A stretch of DNA of 64,000 bases. It comes from Arthrobacter sp. 24S4-2 (GTDB lineage: Bacteria > Actinomycetota > Actinomycetes > Actinomycetales > Micrococcaceae). Below are positions 24,058-34,261 of this stretch, piece by piece. Numbering within the stretch: the first letter of the stretch is position 1; each line of letters begins with the position of its first letter. The translations under genes were made by a program, and so were the position numbers. The notes under the pieces were generated by a model, which saw nothing but the letters and a program-made list of their open reading frames with translations, was not told where the DNA came from and ran no database searches. The stretch covers positions 2,170,001-2,234,000 of the forward strand of contig NZ_CP040018.1 of NCBI RefSeq assembly GCF_005280255.1, given 5' to 3'.

Positions 24058-24422
24058 ACATCTATCAGTGATTCGCTGGCCCATCGGAGGGCCCCCAGTT
24101 TGGCTGATTTCCGCTGACATAACTTCATGCACTTTGGCCTCAGTAACGACATGATTACCACGAAATGCACCGGCGTGCCACGCAATTCGCAAATCTAAGG
24201 CTGCTGATCGATGGACCCGATGTCGACCGGAAGCGGTGCGTTGGCCAAGGTCGGGTCCAATATGCTGCATCGGCTGGTTTCAGGGCTGCGTTGCTGACCT
24301 ATCCCTCCGTGCACAACACGCAGGAGTGGAATTTTCGACCCGGACGGCTGGGACGCGGCGGCGTTCGACTGGCTCCGAAAGGACCCGTCGTCGTCTGCCG
24401 CCGTGTCCCCGTGACTGCGGGC
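24058..24422. other. Gene-free stretch before the DUF4192 gene
   Basis: No gene supported on either strand. A leftward frame continues out of the broken DUF4192 gene through here but is arginine/proline-rich out-of-frame sequence. Confidence 0.4.
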
Positions 24423-25455
24423 TTATGACGCTTCGAGGCCCCAGGGCCGGAAGGCCCGGTCTTTGTCCATGTTCCAGCCGGCGACCATTCCGGAGCCGAT
24501 CATTTGGTCGCTGAGCCTGGCCAGGCGGTAGGCGGGGTCGGCTTCGAGTGCGAGTTCCAGGAATTGGTGGGCTTTGCTGCCTCGGCCTTCCCACCAGTTG
24601 ACGTAGGCGATTGCGGTGAGGATGGGCGCGGAGTGTTGGGTGCTGCTGTGCGTGTAGGCGCGGAGCAGCAGTTGCTGTGCCCATTCGACGCGGGACCATT
24701 GAGGGGTGCCGTGTGTTTGGGCGAGGAGGACACGGTCCATCGGTTCGTCGATTCCTGGGATATCGGCCATGAGCTGGTCCCTGATCGCGGGGGCCTGGAA
24801 GTTGGCGATCAGATTGATGGTCTGATCGTCGTTCGGGTAAGGAGATCGTCTCCAGCATGCTTTCCCAGAGCGTCCGGGCTTGTTCGAGCGCCTCGCCCGC
24901 GTTCATCGTGTGTATTGCTTTCACCCGGTTTTCGACGGCGTCCGCGGTGCGGCCTTCTTTGGTTGAGGCCGGCAGGGTGATGCGGTTGCTGGGTTCGATG
25001 GTGCTGCCGCGGTAGATGAATTCGGCGTTGATCTGGCTGGACTGGGTCGCAGTCAGTGGCAGTGTTAGTCCGTTCTGGGGTTCGCCGTCGTACGGGGAGA
25101 CGGTGTTGTCTCCGACGAGGAGCCCGTCGCGGATGGTCATGCCGCGTTCGGCCAGCGCACAGGTCAGTGCTGCGATGGTTGCGGCGTGCGGTTTGGGTTG
25201 CCCGGGTTTTTGGGGTTCGGAGGTGTAGACGGCGAAGAGCACGCTGGCGGCGCTGGTGTCGTGGGCGAGGTAGTCGGCGACTGTGCGGGCGTATCTGAGT
25301 CCGCCCTCCCGGTGGGGGAGGTCGACTCTGAGTGTTGCTCCGACGCGGTTGGCGTCCAGGGTGATGCATACGAGACTTTCGTGCGGCCAGAACCCGAGCG
25401 TGTGTCCGACGAAACTGAGGACGTCGGCTGGGGTTTTGATGGTGAGTGGTTCCAT
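24423..25455 (-). pseudogene. DUF4192 domain protein, frameshifted
   Basis: An actinobacterial DUF4192 protein of unknown function. The N-terminal part reads normally (TPADVLSFVGHTLGFWPHES at residues 9-28) to about residue 205. The frame then becomes arginine/proline-rich. The C-terminal half continues in another frame (PNDDQTINLIANFQAPAIRD, through ADIPGIDEPMDRVLLAQ, to WNMDKDRAFRPWGLEAS). A one-base change at the GGG run at 24834-24836 would rejoin them. GAAGGAGAAGGAAC before the ATG is a good start. Either a recent pseudogene or a sequencing error. Confidence 0.8.
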
Positions 25456-26093
25456 GTTCCTTCTCCTTCAGCGGCTGGCGGGCACCGGGTGTGTCTGTCA
25501 GAGTTGTGCGTCGTTCTGATACACGGAGTCACCGCTGGGTTTGAGGGTCCGGAGTGCAACTTTGGGAACCGGGGAGCGATTCAACGTTTCGCGAGGAAAT
25601 AAGCGACGGAGGAGCGCCGAAGCGAAACGTTGAATCGAGCCCGGCGCGTAGCGCCCTGGTTGCGTGGAGGACCCGCCCAGCGAGGATGGGGATCAGAATG
25701 ACAAACAGCGAAGTTGCTTCTGGTGCTTCATGGACGCGGGGGAGCGGGGCGACATGACGCCACTTGGTCTCGACGTCCGCGGCAAGCACCTTGCGATGCT
25801 ACCGAGGAGTTTTTGGTTCCGGCTCTGGCTGGTCGACGCCTTCCAGAGCGGGTTTGAGGAGACCGAACAGTGTGTGGCGGACATGATCAAGGGCGCTGGA
25901 AACCAGGAAGTCTGCGTCCTCTGCTCTGTAACGCGGACCGGGGGCCTTTATTCTCCAAGTTAGATGAGGCCGGAAAACTGCGTTCAAGCAGCATGTCAAT
26001 CGCGGCCCAAGGAGCGACAGATGCGCCGTTATCGGCGTTTGAAAATGGGTGGGGGAGGGTGCCCAGAGGAACTCCGCCAGCAGTACCTAGATG
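25456..26093. other. Intergenic region with a large hairpin
   Basis: No supported gene. Several short frames occur; a leftward one (25,799-25,999, ending ALEGVDQPEPEPKTPR) looks mildly coding but has no family features. It contains the 16-bp inverted repeat described separately and a GGCGC-GTA-GCGCC hairpin just after it. Confidence 0.4.
25577..25637. repeat. 16-bp perfect inverted repeat
   Basis: CGATTCAACGTTTCGC (25577-25592) and GCGAAACGTTGAATCG (25622-25637) are exact inverted copies around a purine-rich 29-nt loop (GAGGAAATAAGCGACGGAGG...). A transcript would form a very stable stem. It could be a terminator, a structured RNA or a mobile-element end. Confidence 0.65.
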
Positions 26094-26470
26094 CTAGTCC
26101 GCTATAGGTCCGACTTCATCAAACCACTGGACCACAGCGTTGCCCCCGTAGGCCCGGCTGATGGTCTCCTGCAGTGCGTCGACCTGCTGCACGGCTGGAT
26201 CCAGCTCCGTGACGGCTGTCATGATCCCAATGGTGCTGTCATCATGTCCTAGTGGAAATGCTGTCCTGCGGCTGCGGCTGCGGAACGGTGCCATTGGGCC
26301 ATTTGGCCCAGGGTGACTTCGAGGGAGCGCACTGTGTCGAGCACGTTCCCCAGGATGGAGTAGCTGTCGGCCGGGCGGTCCAGGAAGTCGGTATGCTGCA
26401 TGAGTTCAGGGGCGGCCCGGGAGAGCCGCGCCGCTGCGTGATATGCCTGCCTGGCTTCGTCCTCAGTCAT
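26094..26470 (-). pseudogene. Small conserved-looking protein, frameshifted
   Basis: A 73-residue frame begins at ATG 26470 (MTEDEARQAYHAAARL) and stops at 26249. The overlapping frame continues naturally with PLGHDDSTIGIMTAVTELDP to QWFDEVGPIAD, ending at 26094. Joining them with one inserted base near 26,250 gives a protein of about 125 residues. The start codon overlaps the stop of the SRAP fragment (ATGA), so the two were coupled. I do not recognise the family. Confidence 0.5.
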
Positions 26471-26733
26471 TGGTTCGGAGCGGGCTCGAGCTGTTCAGGC
26501 CCGTTGTTTCGGACGCTGTTGACCCGGGTGCTGACGACCCTCGGGGTAAGTACTGGTTCCGGGACGGCGTCCAGCAGCTGCTGCACATCGGGCTTGTCGG
26601 TCGTGCCAGGATCCAGCCAGTCGGCGTACATGTCCGGCGGGATGATGACCGGGCTGCGGTCGTGGACGTGCTCCGGGGAATCCTGCGCGCTAGGGGTCAG
26701 GACGGTGCAGCTGAGCACAGGCCCGTGGGAATC
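26467..26733 (-). pseudogene. C-terminal fragment of an SRAP (HMCES/YedK) protein
   Basis: The frame reads LSCTVLTPSAQDSPEHVHDR, then SPVIIPPDMYADWLDPG. This matches the SRAP domain C-terminus, where the HxR (here VHDRSPVI) segment is part of the active site that crosslinks abasic DNA. The N-terminal half, including the catalytic Cys2, is missing: the sequence upstream (26,740-26,854) reads better on the other strand. This is a truncated gene remnant. Confidence 0.65.
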
Positions 26734-26739
26734 GCTCGA

Positions 26740-26854
26740 GCAGGTTGAAGTATGGCGCGCCCCGGACGCCTTCACCCAGGGATACGAGACCATGCGCGAG
26801 TTGCTGGAGCACTTTGAACCGCGCACGCTGGACGAAGCAGCGAGCATCGGTTGA
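26740..26854 (+). pseudogene. C-terminal scrap of an unidentified protein
   Basis: A rightward frame ends ...VWRAPDAFTQGYETMRELL, EHFEPRTLDEAASIG, stop at 26854. It has coding-like composition and no start, and abuts the SRAP fragment on the opposite strand. Probably the tail of a gene joined here by a deletion. Family not recognised. Confidence 0.3.
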
Positions 26855-28422
26855 ACCGGTAGGAGCGGATCCACCCGACGAAGATCGGAGTCCTCTCCGT
26901 TCACCGTTCGCGCGTGCCGAGCTTGAGAAGGTCGAGAAGCGGCGGCCGCGCGTTAAGGCGCAGCTGGATATGTTGAGGCAGTCCTTGGTCGCTGACGGAT
27001 CCGGCGTCTATATGGACGGATAGCCGGCCCTGCCCTGCGAACGGAACGTTCTCCAAATGGAAATGCGTATCCTTGGCGGGAAGGGTGGGAGCCAACCACA
27101 GTTCATTCCAAGGGAGCCCGGGGTCAAAACGGAGGAGTGTCCTGATCAGCTGCACGGGCGCGGCGGACGCCCATGCCTGGGGCGAACATGAGGCGGGGTA
27201 GGGAACGGGTACCGGATACTTTCCTCGATCCAGCCCGCAAAAGAGCTCCGGAAGCCGGCCGCTAAAGTGGTCAGCGGCTTCCAGCAGAGCGTAAGCAATT
27301 CGCTGGGCCTCGCTGACAAAACCGCGTCGCATAAGGCCCGCTGCGGCGATGGCGTTGTCATGCGGCCACACCGAGCCGTTGTGGTAGCTGGCGGGGTTGT
27401 AGGCTCCCACGGTTGAGGCCAATGTCCTGATACCCCAACCTGTAAACATCTCAGGGGACACCAGATGATCGGCAACGTGGACTGCCTTGTCATCGTCCAC
27501 GATGCCGGCCCAAAGGCAGTGGGCCATATTGGAGGCCAGAGCGTCGACAGGCTTTTTGTCTTTGTCCAGGGCGATGGCGAAGTATCCCCGGTCCGGCAGC
27601 CAGAATTGGTCGTTGAACGCTCTCTTGAGTCTGATCGCTTTGGCCAGGCAGGCATCGGCTGTCTCCGGGTCGCCGCCGGCGCGGGCCATGAGCGCGCGCC
27701 CAAGGTATGCGGCATAAGCGTAGCCCTGGACTTCGCAGAGTGCTATCGGCGGCTCGGCCAGTGTTCCGTCAGCGAAATTTATCCCGTCCCCGGAGTCCTT
27801 CCAGCCCTGGTTACGCAGGCCGTGTTCTGTCTTTCGCTGATATTCGATGAATCCGTCGCCGTCCAGGTCGCCGTATTCCTCCATCCACCGAAGGGCTTTG
27901 TCCGCTGCCGGAAGGAGGGTGCGCATGGCGGCATCGTCGAGTCCCCACCTGCTCAGCTCGGCGAGCACAATCACAAAGAGCGGCGTGGCATCAACGGAGC
28001 CGTAGTAAACACCGCTGCCTCCTAACGCCAGACCGTGAGTGGCTCCCAGCCGCACCTCGTGCAGGATCCGGCCAGGCTCTTCTTCCGTTCGCGGGTCCAC
28101 TTTTGTCCCCTGGTAATCGGCCAGGGTGAGGAGGGTCCCCTTGGCCAGGGAGGGATCGAGCAGGAGTGACATGAAAGAGGAAAGCAAACTGTCCCTTCCG
28201 AACAGCGCCATGAACCAGGGCGCGCCGGCGGCCACGACGGCGCGGTCCGGGTGGACCGGGTTAAAAATGCGAAGCGAGCCCAGATCGTCCTGGCTGCGGC
28301 TGAAGGTTCGCTCCACCGACTCGTCCTGTAGTTCCGCGGTCGGCATGTCCGCCCGCCACTTCATCACGCGCTGAAAGGAGTCCGACTGTCCGCGCAGTCC
28401 GCTTGCGTGGCCACCGTCCCCC

Positions 28423-28426
28423 CTAG
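28423..28426. repeat. CTAG target-site duplication, left copy
   Basis: CTAG here and at 30107-30110 flanks the IS1182-type element. Members of this family commonly insert at palindromic four-base targets of this kind. Confidence 0.8.
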
Positions 28427-30106
28427 GAGCGCGGGTCAGTAGTCGGCCGGGTTCTTAAAACGCCGTGTGAATTGCCGGGGTGCGGGAGGAGTGGCTGGAA
28501 GAATCGGGAGTATGAATTCCGGTTCCCAGGATGGCCTTTTTGATGAAGCTCTCGTGGAGCGGGTGGAGCGTTTTGATGACGGGATCGTTGAGGCCGGCGC
28601 TGGTGTGAACAAGCGGTTCAAATCCTTTGAGCCGGACGCGGTGATGCTGGTCCCGCCGTCGCTGGATGAGTGGTTGCCGGGCAATCATCTGGCCCGGTTC
28701 ATCGCTGATCTGGTGTCCCGGGAGCTGGATCTGTCCCGGTTCTACGGCTCGTATGGGAAGACGAAGGGCCAGCCGCCGTATGATCCGCGGTTGATGGTCC
28801 GGGTCCTGCTTTACGGTTACTGCGTCGGGGTGCGTTCCTCCCGGGAGTTGGAGCGGGCGTGCGTGGACGTGGTCGCGTTCCGTTGGCTGGCCGGGCAGCA
28901 GGCACCGGATTTCCGGTCCATCGGCCGGTTCCGCAAACGCCATCTCGCGGCGTTGGGGAACGTGTTCCTGCAGGCGCTGGAACTCTGCCGGGCCGCGGGC
29001 ATGGTCTCGTTGGGCCGGGTTGCCCTGGACGGGACGAAGGTCCGGGCCAACGCGTCCCGGCGAAAGGCGATGAGCTACGGACGGCTGACCGAAAAACAGA
29101 GGATCCTCGCCGCGGAGGTCTCGGACATGCTCGCCGACGCCGAGGCCGTGGACAGGGAGGAGGATGCCCGGTTCGGGGCGGATACGCGCGGCGATGAGCT
29201 CCCGCCGGATCTGGCCGACCGGCAATCGCGGCTGGCGAAGATGGCCGCGGCCCGCAAACAGCTCGAAGAGGACGCAGCAGCCAAAGCACGCAAAGAGGCG
29301 GAGCAGAAAGCCCGGGACCGCGGCGATGACGACGGGGCTGCTGCGGCCAAGGGCGAGGAAGCCGCGGCCAAAGCGGAGGTCAGACCGAGGGCCCAGCGCA
29401 ATTTCACGGACCCCGACTCCCGGATCATGAAGACCGCAGACGGCTCGTACCACTATTGCTACAACGCCCAGGCCGTGGTCGACGCGGACCATCAGGTCAT
29501 CGTCGCCACCGATCTGAACAACACCGCGGTGGACGTGCAGCAACTGGTCCCGATGACCGAACGCACCGCCGAAACCCTGGGCCGGATGCCCGCCCAATGG
29601 ACCATTGATGCCGGATATTGTTCAGCAGCCAACCTCGAACACGTGAAGGAAATCGAGGCCGCCGGCGGGACCGAGTTCTTCATCGCGACCGGCCGGCTCA
29701 AACACGGCGAAAAGGTTCCCGAGACGCCCCGGGGCAGGATCCCGGCCACCGCCACACCCAAGGAACGGATGGCGAGGAAACTCAAAACCAAGAAGGGCCG
29801 GGCCGTTTACGCGCGGCGCAAGGCGATCATCGAACCGGTCTTCGGGCAAATCCACACCCGCCAGGGCAAACACGTACTCCTGCGCGGCCTCGAACAAGCC
29901 AAACACGAGTGGGAACTGATGGCAGGCTGTCACAACCTGCTGAAATTGTTCACTTTCAAAGCCAAAGCCGGTCTCAACGCCCCGGCCGGAGCCTAACCCA
30001 CGGGCCAAAGGCGGCCACGGCTGCCCGGCCATCAAGATGGCAACGTGTCACCGGTCAGTAGACAGGACCACCCCTGGATGACGGAAACCACTACCGCCCC
30101 ACGCTC
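28427..30106. mobile_element. IS1182-family insertion sequence
   Basis: A 1680-bp element bounded by imperfect inverted repeats: GAGCGCGGGTCAGTAGT on the left and GAGCGTGGGGCGGTAGT as the complement of the right end (14 of 17 matching). It carries one transposase gene and is flanked by CTAG duplications. It interrupts the glycogen-debranching gene; excision in silico restores that reading frame exactly. Confidence 0.88.
28512..29996 (+). CDS. IS1182 family transposase
   Basis: A 494-residue transposase. The N-terminal DUF772 domain covers about residues 45-130 (MLVPPSLDEWLPGNHLARFI, YDPRLMVRVLLYGYCVGVRS). A DDE nuclease fold follows: first Asp in VALDGTKVRANAS, second in TIDAGYCSA, and Glu in KAIIEPVFGQI. 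The middle (about 195-300) is a charged, Ala/Lys-rich insertion. Start at 28512 (GGGAG upstream). The gene looks intact, so the element may still move. Confidence 0.92.
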   Translation: MNSGSQDGLFDEALVERVERFDDGIVEAGAGVNKRFKSFEPDAVMLVPPSLDEWLPGNHLARFIADLVSRELDLSRFYGSYGKTKGQPPYDPRLMVRVLLYGYCVGVRSSRELERACVDVVAFRWLAGQQAPDFRSIGRFRKRHLAALGNVFLQALELCRAAGMVSLGRVALDGTKVRANASRRKAMSYGRLTEKQRILAAEVSDMLADAEAVDREEDARFGADTRGDELPPDLADRQSRLAKMAAARKQLEEDAAAKARKEAEQKARDRGDDDGAAAAKGEEAAAKAEVRPRAQRNFTDPDSRIMKTADGSYHYCYNAQAVVDADHQVIVATDLNNTAVDVQQLVPMTERTAETLGRMPAQWTIDAGYCSAANLEHVKEIEAAGGTEFFIATGRLKHGEKVPETPRGRIPATATPKERMARKLKTKKGRAVYARRKAIIEPVFGQIHTRQGKHVLLRGLEQAKHEWELMAGCHNLLKLFTFKAKAGLNAPAGA

Positions 30107-30724
30107 CTAGTGCGGGGCACGGCCGAGACGGTCACGGACCACGCTGAGTGGGCCGCTACCGGAGCAACCACCACGAGGCGTTGTTCTTCCACCCTCGAGC
30201 CAGGGAGCTCGATGGCAATGCTGCGCTCGTCATCTTTCCGCTCAGACATAAGAATCAGTTGGTCCCCAGCGGGGTGCCGGGCCCGGCTCTTGCGGCGTGG
30301 CTGACGGCATTCCTTGACTTCGAAGAGATCGGCAAAGTCCGCGTCCGCCAATAATTCAATGCGGCACTGAAAAGGATCCCGCGCATAGTTGTGCACGGTG
30401 ATTGTCTCGGTCAGGCCCGTCCCGAGCTGCCGGTCGCGCTCAACCAGCACGGCACTGTCAGCATGGTCGTGTCGAAGAGTTCTTCCGATGAAAGACAGCG
30501 TGGAACGGTTCCGGGACTGTCGCTGAAAGCGCCTCGACAGGTAAACCGTTGACGGTAAGCTTCCAGTCACTCACATACCGCGTGTCCTGAAAAAAGACCC
30601 CCTGCGGTTTACTCGCCGACATGTCCCCGTTCCCGGCTGAAACGCTGAATGAAGTTCCCTGGACCAGAGTCACTGTTCCGGAACCACCCGGGGCTGCACT
30701 GTTTTCGACGTTCCATCCGGGCAT

Positions 30725-32028
30725 CTTCTGTACTTTCTTATACCGTCAAGACCGAACCCTGTGTCCACCACTATGTAACGAGCGGAACATCTTCGGCAAG
30801 GGGCAACGGCCCTCCGTGTCCAACGGCAGCGGTCACAGAACACGGGGGTGCTGTGACCATGGGCGGGGAAGAAGTCTTTCCTCCTCGGAGGCGAGTTAGG
30901 GGACTTTCGCCACCGCCGTCGTGCCGGTGATCAGGTCCTCGGTCCGCAGGTGAAAATGTGGCAAAAGTCGGCGAGCATCATCAGCGGTCCGTCCGGGCGG
31001 GCCGGTGGCACCCGCGCCGCCGTTGAACAGCGTGTCCCCACTAGTCGGGCTAGCCTTGGCCGCTTGAGGTTGTGGTGTTTTGCCTGAATCAGAATGCACC
31101 AAATGCTGCGACAGCGCTAGAACGGCAAGAGTCAGCAGGACGACAGCTGCCATCGTGAAGCCAGGATCAGGACACCGGCCGAGCACAGCACAACAACGTA
31201 GACCAACACGTGCCAACTGGCTCGGCGGCGGCCCTCCGCCAGTCCATGGAGGGGCCACGGGCGCCGTCGTTGAACGAATCTTCGTTCCTGCTACCGCCCT
31301 CCCAGCGAATCCTAAGGTTCGCCCGTGCATAATGGACCGGAGCTTCGGTCAACCGCTATTTGACCGGAGCTTCGCCAATTCCGGGGGCGCCAGTCACGTG
31401 CACCCGGGGGCCGCGCGCCGGGCCGTTAACGCATGTGGGCCGCCGTGGCAGTCGCACCGGGTTCAGCCATCGATCGCCGCGCCAATTTGGCCGACACATG
31501 CTCCATTATCGGACGCGGGAAACAGCGGAGTGGCCTGAAAGGGCCACACAGAGAGTCAATTCGGGACTGGGCCCGGCCCGATAGGAAAACAAAGAAGTCG
31601 TCGAGGACGCGAGGGCCTGGTCCAGGATCATCTGATTCTGCTTGACGCGACGATCGCGGTTGGCTGTGTCCTGCTGCCGATCACCGCGCCGCACACCGCG
31701 TCCAAGACGTCTCTGTGTTTGGCCTTCGACCTTATCTGCACCAAGTGAGCTGCACTAGAGTTCCGAGGCGCCGAAATGAACGCATCACTCTCACCGGTCC
31801 TTGTCAGCAAGGTTCAAGCGCGCGGGATCATTGACCTCTTGGCGGGGTCGAGTTCCGGACGTACAGCAGAACCGGTTCCCAGAGTAGGGGACATCGTGCG
31901 GTTGCGTGTGGCTTTCAGGGCACCTTCGCGGGGCGCTGCTTAGGGCAGGGGAAACAGGAATCCGACAACAGCGAATCATGTGAATCTTGAACCGGGGCCC
32001 GAGACTGCCGGGCGAACGAGAGGAGAAG
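30725..32028. other. Gene-poor, decayed region
   Basis: No confident gene over about 1.3 kb. A leftward 144-codon frame (30,896-31,330) contains one possible membrane segment (MAAVVLLTLAVLALSQHLV) and a Pro/Ala-rich tail; it could be a remnant of a membrane protein. Other frames are short and rich in Arg/Pro. Confidence 0.4.
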
Positions 32029-32190
32029 AATTCCATCGCCATCGCCTCAAACGAATCATTCTCCGGCTGGACGAAAACCTTCACCGACCCGCGACTCTGC
32101 GCCGCCATCGTGGACCGTCTCACCTTCAACGGCACGATAATCGAAACCGGCACCGACTCATACCGCCTCGCCCACACCATCGGCCGCGTT
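32029..32190 (+). pseudogene. C-terminal remnant of an IstB-like IS21 helper protein
   Basis: The frame reads IASNESFSGWTKTFTDPRLC, then AAIVDRLTFNGTIIETGTDS YRL. This is the C-terminal signature of IstB ATPases (sSNxxFxxWxxxF...AAxxDRLxHxxxxxxxxGxSYR). The rest of the gene, including both Walker motifs, is missing. It differs from the complete istB at 51,122. Confidence 0.7.
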
Positions 32191-32200
32191 GGGCGTGGCG

Positions 32201-32395
32201 TTACTGCCGGAACTTATCGAATAGAAACTTGTCGATGAGACCTTGAATGCCAGTGAGGGCGAGGATCAGGGCAAGCATCACGAAGAGCTCAATTCCCCTG
32301 TGTCCCATTGCTAAGAGCAAAAGGAAAACGGCCGCCGACGTATAGACCACGAACCCGAGGATGAAGCGGGTTGGTTCAACAGACCGCTGTCGCAT
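32201..32395 (-). CDS. Small two-helix membrane protein, unidentified
   Basis: A 64-residue product with two predicted membrane spans (FILGFVVYTSAAVFLLLLAM and ELFVMLALILALTGIQGL) and a short charged C-terminus. GAAGGG lies about 10 nt before the ATG; a longer frame starts at 32422 but lacks a site. Family unknown. Confidence 0.5.
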   Translation of the reverse strand: MRQRSVEPTRFILGFVVYTSAAVFLLLLAMGHRGIELFVMLALILALTGIQGLIDKFLFDKFRQ

Positions 32396-32580
32396 CTGGA
32401 AAGCCCTTCCGTGAACGTGCACTCTTCACCAATTTTATCCCTGCATCCTTCGAGGCGTCCAAGAATGGCCGGAGAAAACCGCCCACGGGCCACGCCCCCG
32501 TCCGGTCTAGGTGTTGGTATGTGAAGGACCCTGACCATGAGCGCACGACCGGGACCACGCCTCACCCAAAGCTTCTCAGT

Positions 32581-32624
32581 GGGGCCAGAAATAGCCGTCA
32601 TGCTGGGGCCAAAAAAGGTTGACA
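32581..32624 (+). repeat. Orphan IS21-type terminal repeats
   Basis: GGGGCCAGAAA (32581-32591) and GGGGCCAAAAAA (32605-32616) are direct repeats 24 bp apart, followed by GGTTGACA (32617-32624). Tandem repeats ending in TTGACA are how the right end of the intact IS21 element in this window (52,053) also finishes. With the IstB remnant upstream, this may be the end of a lost IS21 copy. Confidence 0.45.
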
Positions 32625-32795
32625 TAGTCAGTCGGCGGACAGTGGCGGAACCAGGCCATGTCGAGATTGCTTCACCTTGGATGAGGCCCATTGGATTCGG
32701 GGGTAGCAGCACTGCCAGAGAGCGCCTCAGTTTAAGGTCTAGGATTCAGCTAGGCAGCATGAGGGGGTGCTGTTCGGGCGGAAGGAACGGCGTTC

Positions 32796-33581
32796 GTGCG
32801 GGTGATTCGTAACGAGAAGCGGGTGTCTGTCGTTGGTGGTGTGGTCTTAGCCATCGCGGGTGGCCTTGGCCTATGGCGAACGGCGGTGCTCTTGAACGAG
32901 CCTGAACCCGGCAGAGTCGCAGCGTTGACTGGAATGCTCGCTGTCGTGGCCTTTATCCGAGGCTTAGTCATTCTGTTTTGGGCCCGCCGATCAACACCCA
33001 GTGCTCTAATGCGGCCTCAGGCGGCAGATGCCCTTGTAGCGATTTTGCCTGTGGTCGTTGTCCTGTCCTTCGTCGTGGCCCTCCCGGAAGTCAGAGATCC
33101 CGCGAATCCCGCCCTTTGGTTGTTTATCCTGGTTCTTGCCTCGGCGACCATTTCAGTGAAACCGGCGAAAACTGCTTCGCTCCTAGAGATTCCGCCACTT
33201 CGCTCGATGAACTTTTTGGACTGGTTGCGAATCCAGAACTTCGGCACAGGAACTCTTTTCATCGCAGTCTGGTTTTCGGTGCTGTACTTAACTTCCCCAC
33301 TAAGCGTGGATACCTGGACGCCCTTGGTTGTCACGACAGCACTCGCCCAAGCCGGGATCAGTATCTGGCGGATGCTGGAACAACATCACGTGGGCAAGAC
33401 AGGACCGCGCCTAACTGGCATGCAGATCATCTGGTTGCGAGCCATTCACGTAAATCAAGGACACGCCGCTGCCGTTAGGGAACTGCGAATGATGAATCCC
33501 AAGATCGGTACAGCCCACGCCGAGAGGGTCATCGAAAACCTTTACCAGACTGAGGAAGAACCGTGGACGCAGCATAGCTGA
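32796..33581 (+). CDS. Multi-spanning membrane protein, unidentified
   Basis: A 261-residue protein with about six hydrophobic segments (for example VVGGVVLAIAGGLGLW, LVAILPVVVVLSFVVALP, LWLFILVLASATISV, LFIAVWFSVLYLTS) and a soluble C-terminal tail from about residue 195. GTG start with GGAAGGA about 10 nt upstream. No family recognised. It is one of few intact genes in this decayed stretch. Confidence 0.65.
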   Translation: MRVIRNEKRVSVVGGVVLAIAGGLGLWRTAVLLNEPEPGRVAALTGMLAVVAFIRGLVILFWARRSTPSALMRPQAADALVAILPVVVVLSFVVALPEVRDPANPALWLFILVLASATISVKPAKTASLLEIPPLRSMNFLDWLRIQNFGTGTLFIAVWFSVLYLTSPLSVDTWTPLVVTTALAQAGISIWRMLEQHHVGKTGPRLTGMQIIWLRAIHVNQGHAAAVRELRMMNPKIGTAHAERVIENLYQTEEEPWTQHS

Positions 33582-33766
33582 ACCCACGCAGCAACAGTAG
33601 TTGACCTGGGCCTCTCGCCGTCCGTGTCGGCACTGCCGGTAGTTCGATGCTCCTTTCAGACACTGTTGGCACTTGCTGAGGCTCACCTCTAGAGGATGCC
33701 CAAAAGATTTTCTGGGAGTTTCTTGGTCCTGTGTAACCTTTTCGGCTATCCCGGACAATACAGGGC

Positions 33767-34260
33767 ATGGGGAACCTTGAAAGTGACGAGGGCAGCCTTT
33801 GGTCCCGAAGCCTGGGGGTGACGGCGAAGCGTTTGGTGTGCTGTATGACAGGCATCGTGACCGAGTGTTCCGTCATGCTTACCGGCTCACAGGGAACCAT
33901 CACGACGCTGAAGACGTCATGGCGGCCGCCTTTCTTGAGCTGTGGCGGCGGCGCGCCCAAGTCCGTGTCGTGGAAGGGTCCATCCTTCCCTGGCTGCTGG
34001 TCACGACGACCAACATGGCCCGCAATAAGGGGCGAGCCGCACTCCGCTACCGGAAGCTGCTGGACTCGCTACCGCGCACAGAGGCATCTTCACAGCACTT
34101 GGAAGCTGACCTTTTCGCCAGTCACCAAGAGAGTATGGACCAGGACTTCTCCCAGGCTCTTGGAACGCTCAGCGCTGAAGACCTGCACTTGGTGAGTCTG
34201 GTCGTTTTTGAGGACTATCCACTCGCTGCCGCAGCAGCCGTTTTGAACATGACACCCGGC
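33767..34260 (+). pseudogene. ECF-type RNA polymerase sigma factor, broken at both ends
   Basis: Region 2 is clear: GEAFGVLYDRHRDRVFRHAY, RLTGNHHDAEDVMAAAFLEL WRRR. Part of region 4 follows (LSAEDLHLVSLVVFEDYPLA, AAAAVLNM). The probable start (MGNLESDEGSLWSRS at 33767) is out of frame with region 2; a one-base change at the G run 33814-33818 joins them. After LNMTPG the recognition helix is missing and the sequence runs into the tail of another gene. Not functional as sequenced. Confidence 0.75.
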
Positions 34261-34261
34261 C

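Larger units (their letters stand above)
26901..30724 (-). pseudogene. Glycogen debranching / amylo-alpha-1,6-glucosidase gene, split by an IS
   Basis: The N-terminal GDE_N-type domain starts at ATG 30724 (QGTSFSVSAGNGDMSASKPQ, FFQDTRYVSDWKL). One extra T in the run at 30491-30493 breaks the frame before IGRTLRHDHADSAVLVERDR. The frame runs to SAVPRT at 30,107, where the IS1182-type element is inserted. It resumes at 28,426 and, after removing the element and one CTAG copy, reads in frame through SAVPRTRGDGGHASGLRG to VMKWRADMPTAELQDE and the (alpha/alpha)6 catalytic domain (GAPWFMALFGRDSLLSSF, NGSVWPHDNAIAAAG). The family trims oligosaccharide branches. As it stands no full-length product can be made. 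Confidence 0.88.

Noticed and set aside
30896..31330. Leftward 144-residue frame with one hydrophobic segment
   Set aside because: Arg/Pro/Gly-rich ends, no ribosome-binding site and no family match. Mentioned only as a possible remnant.
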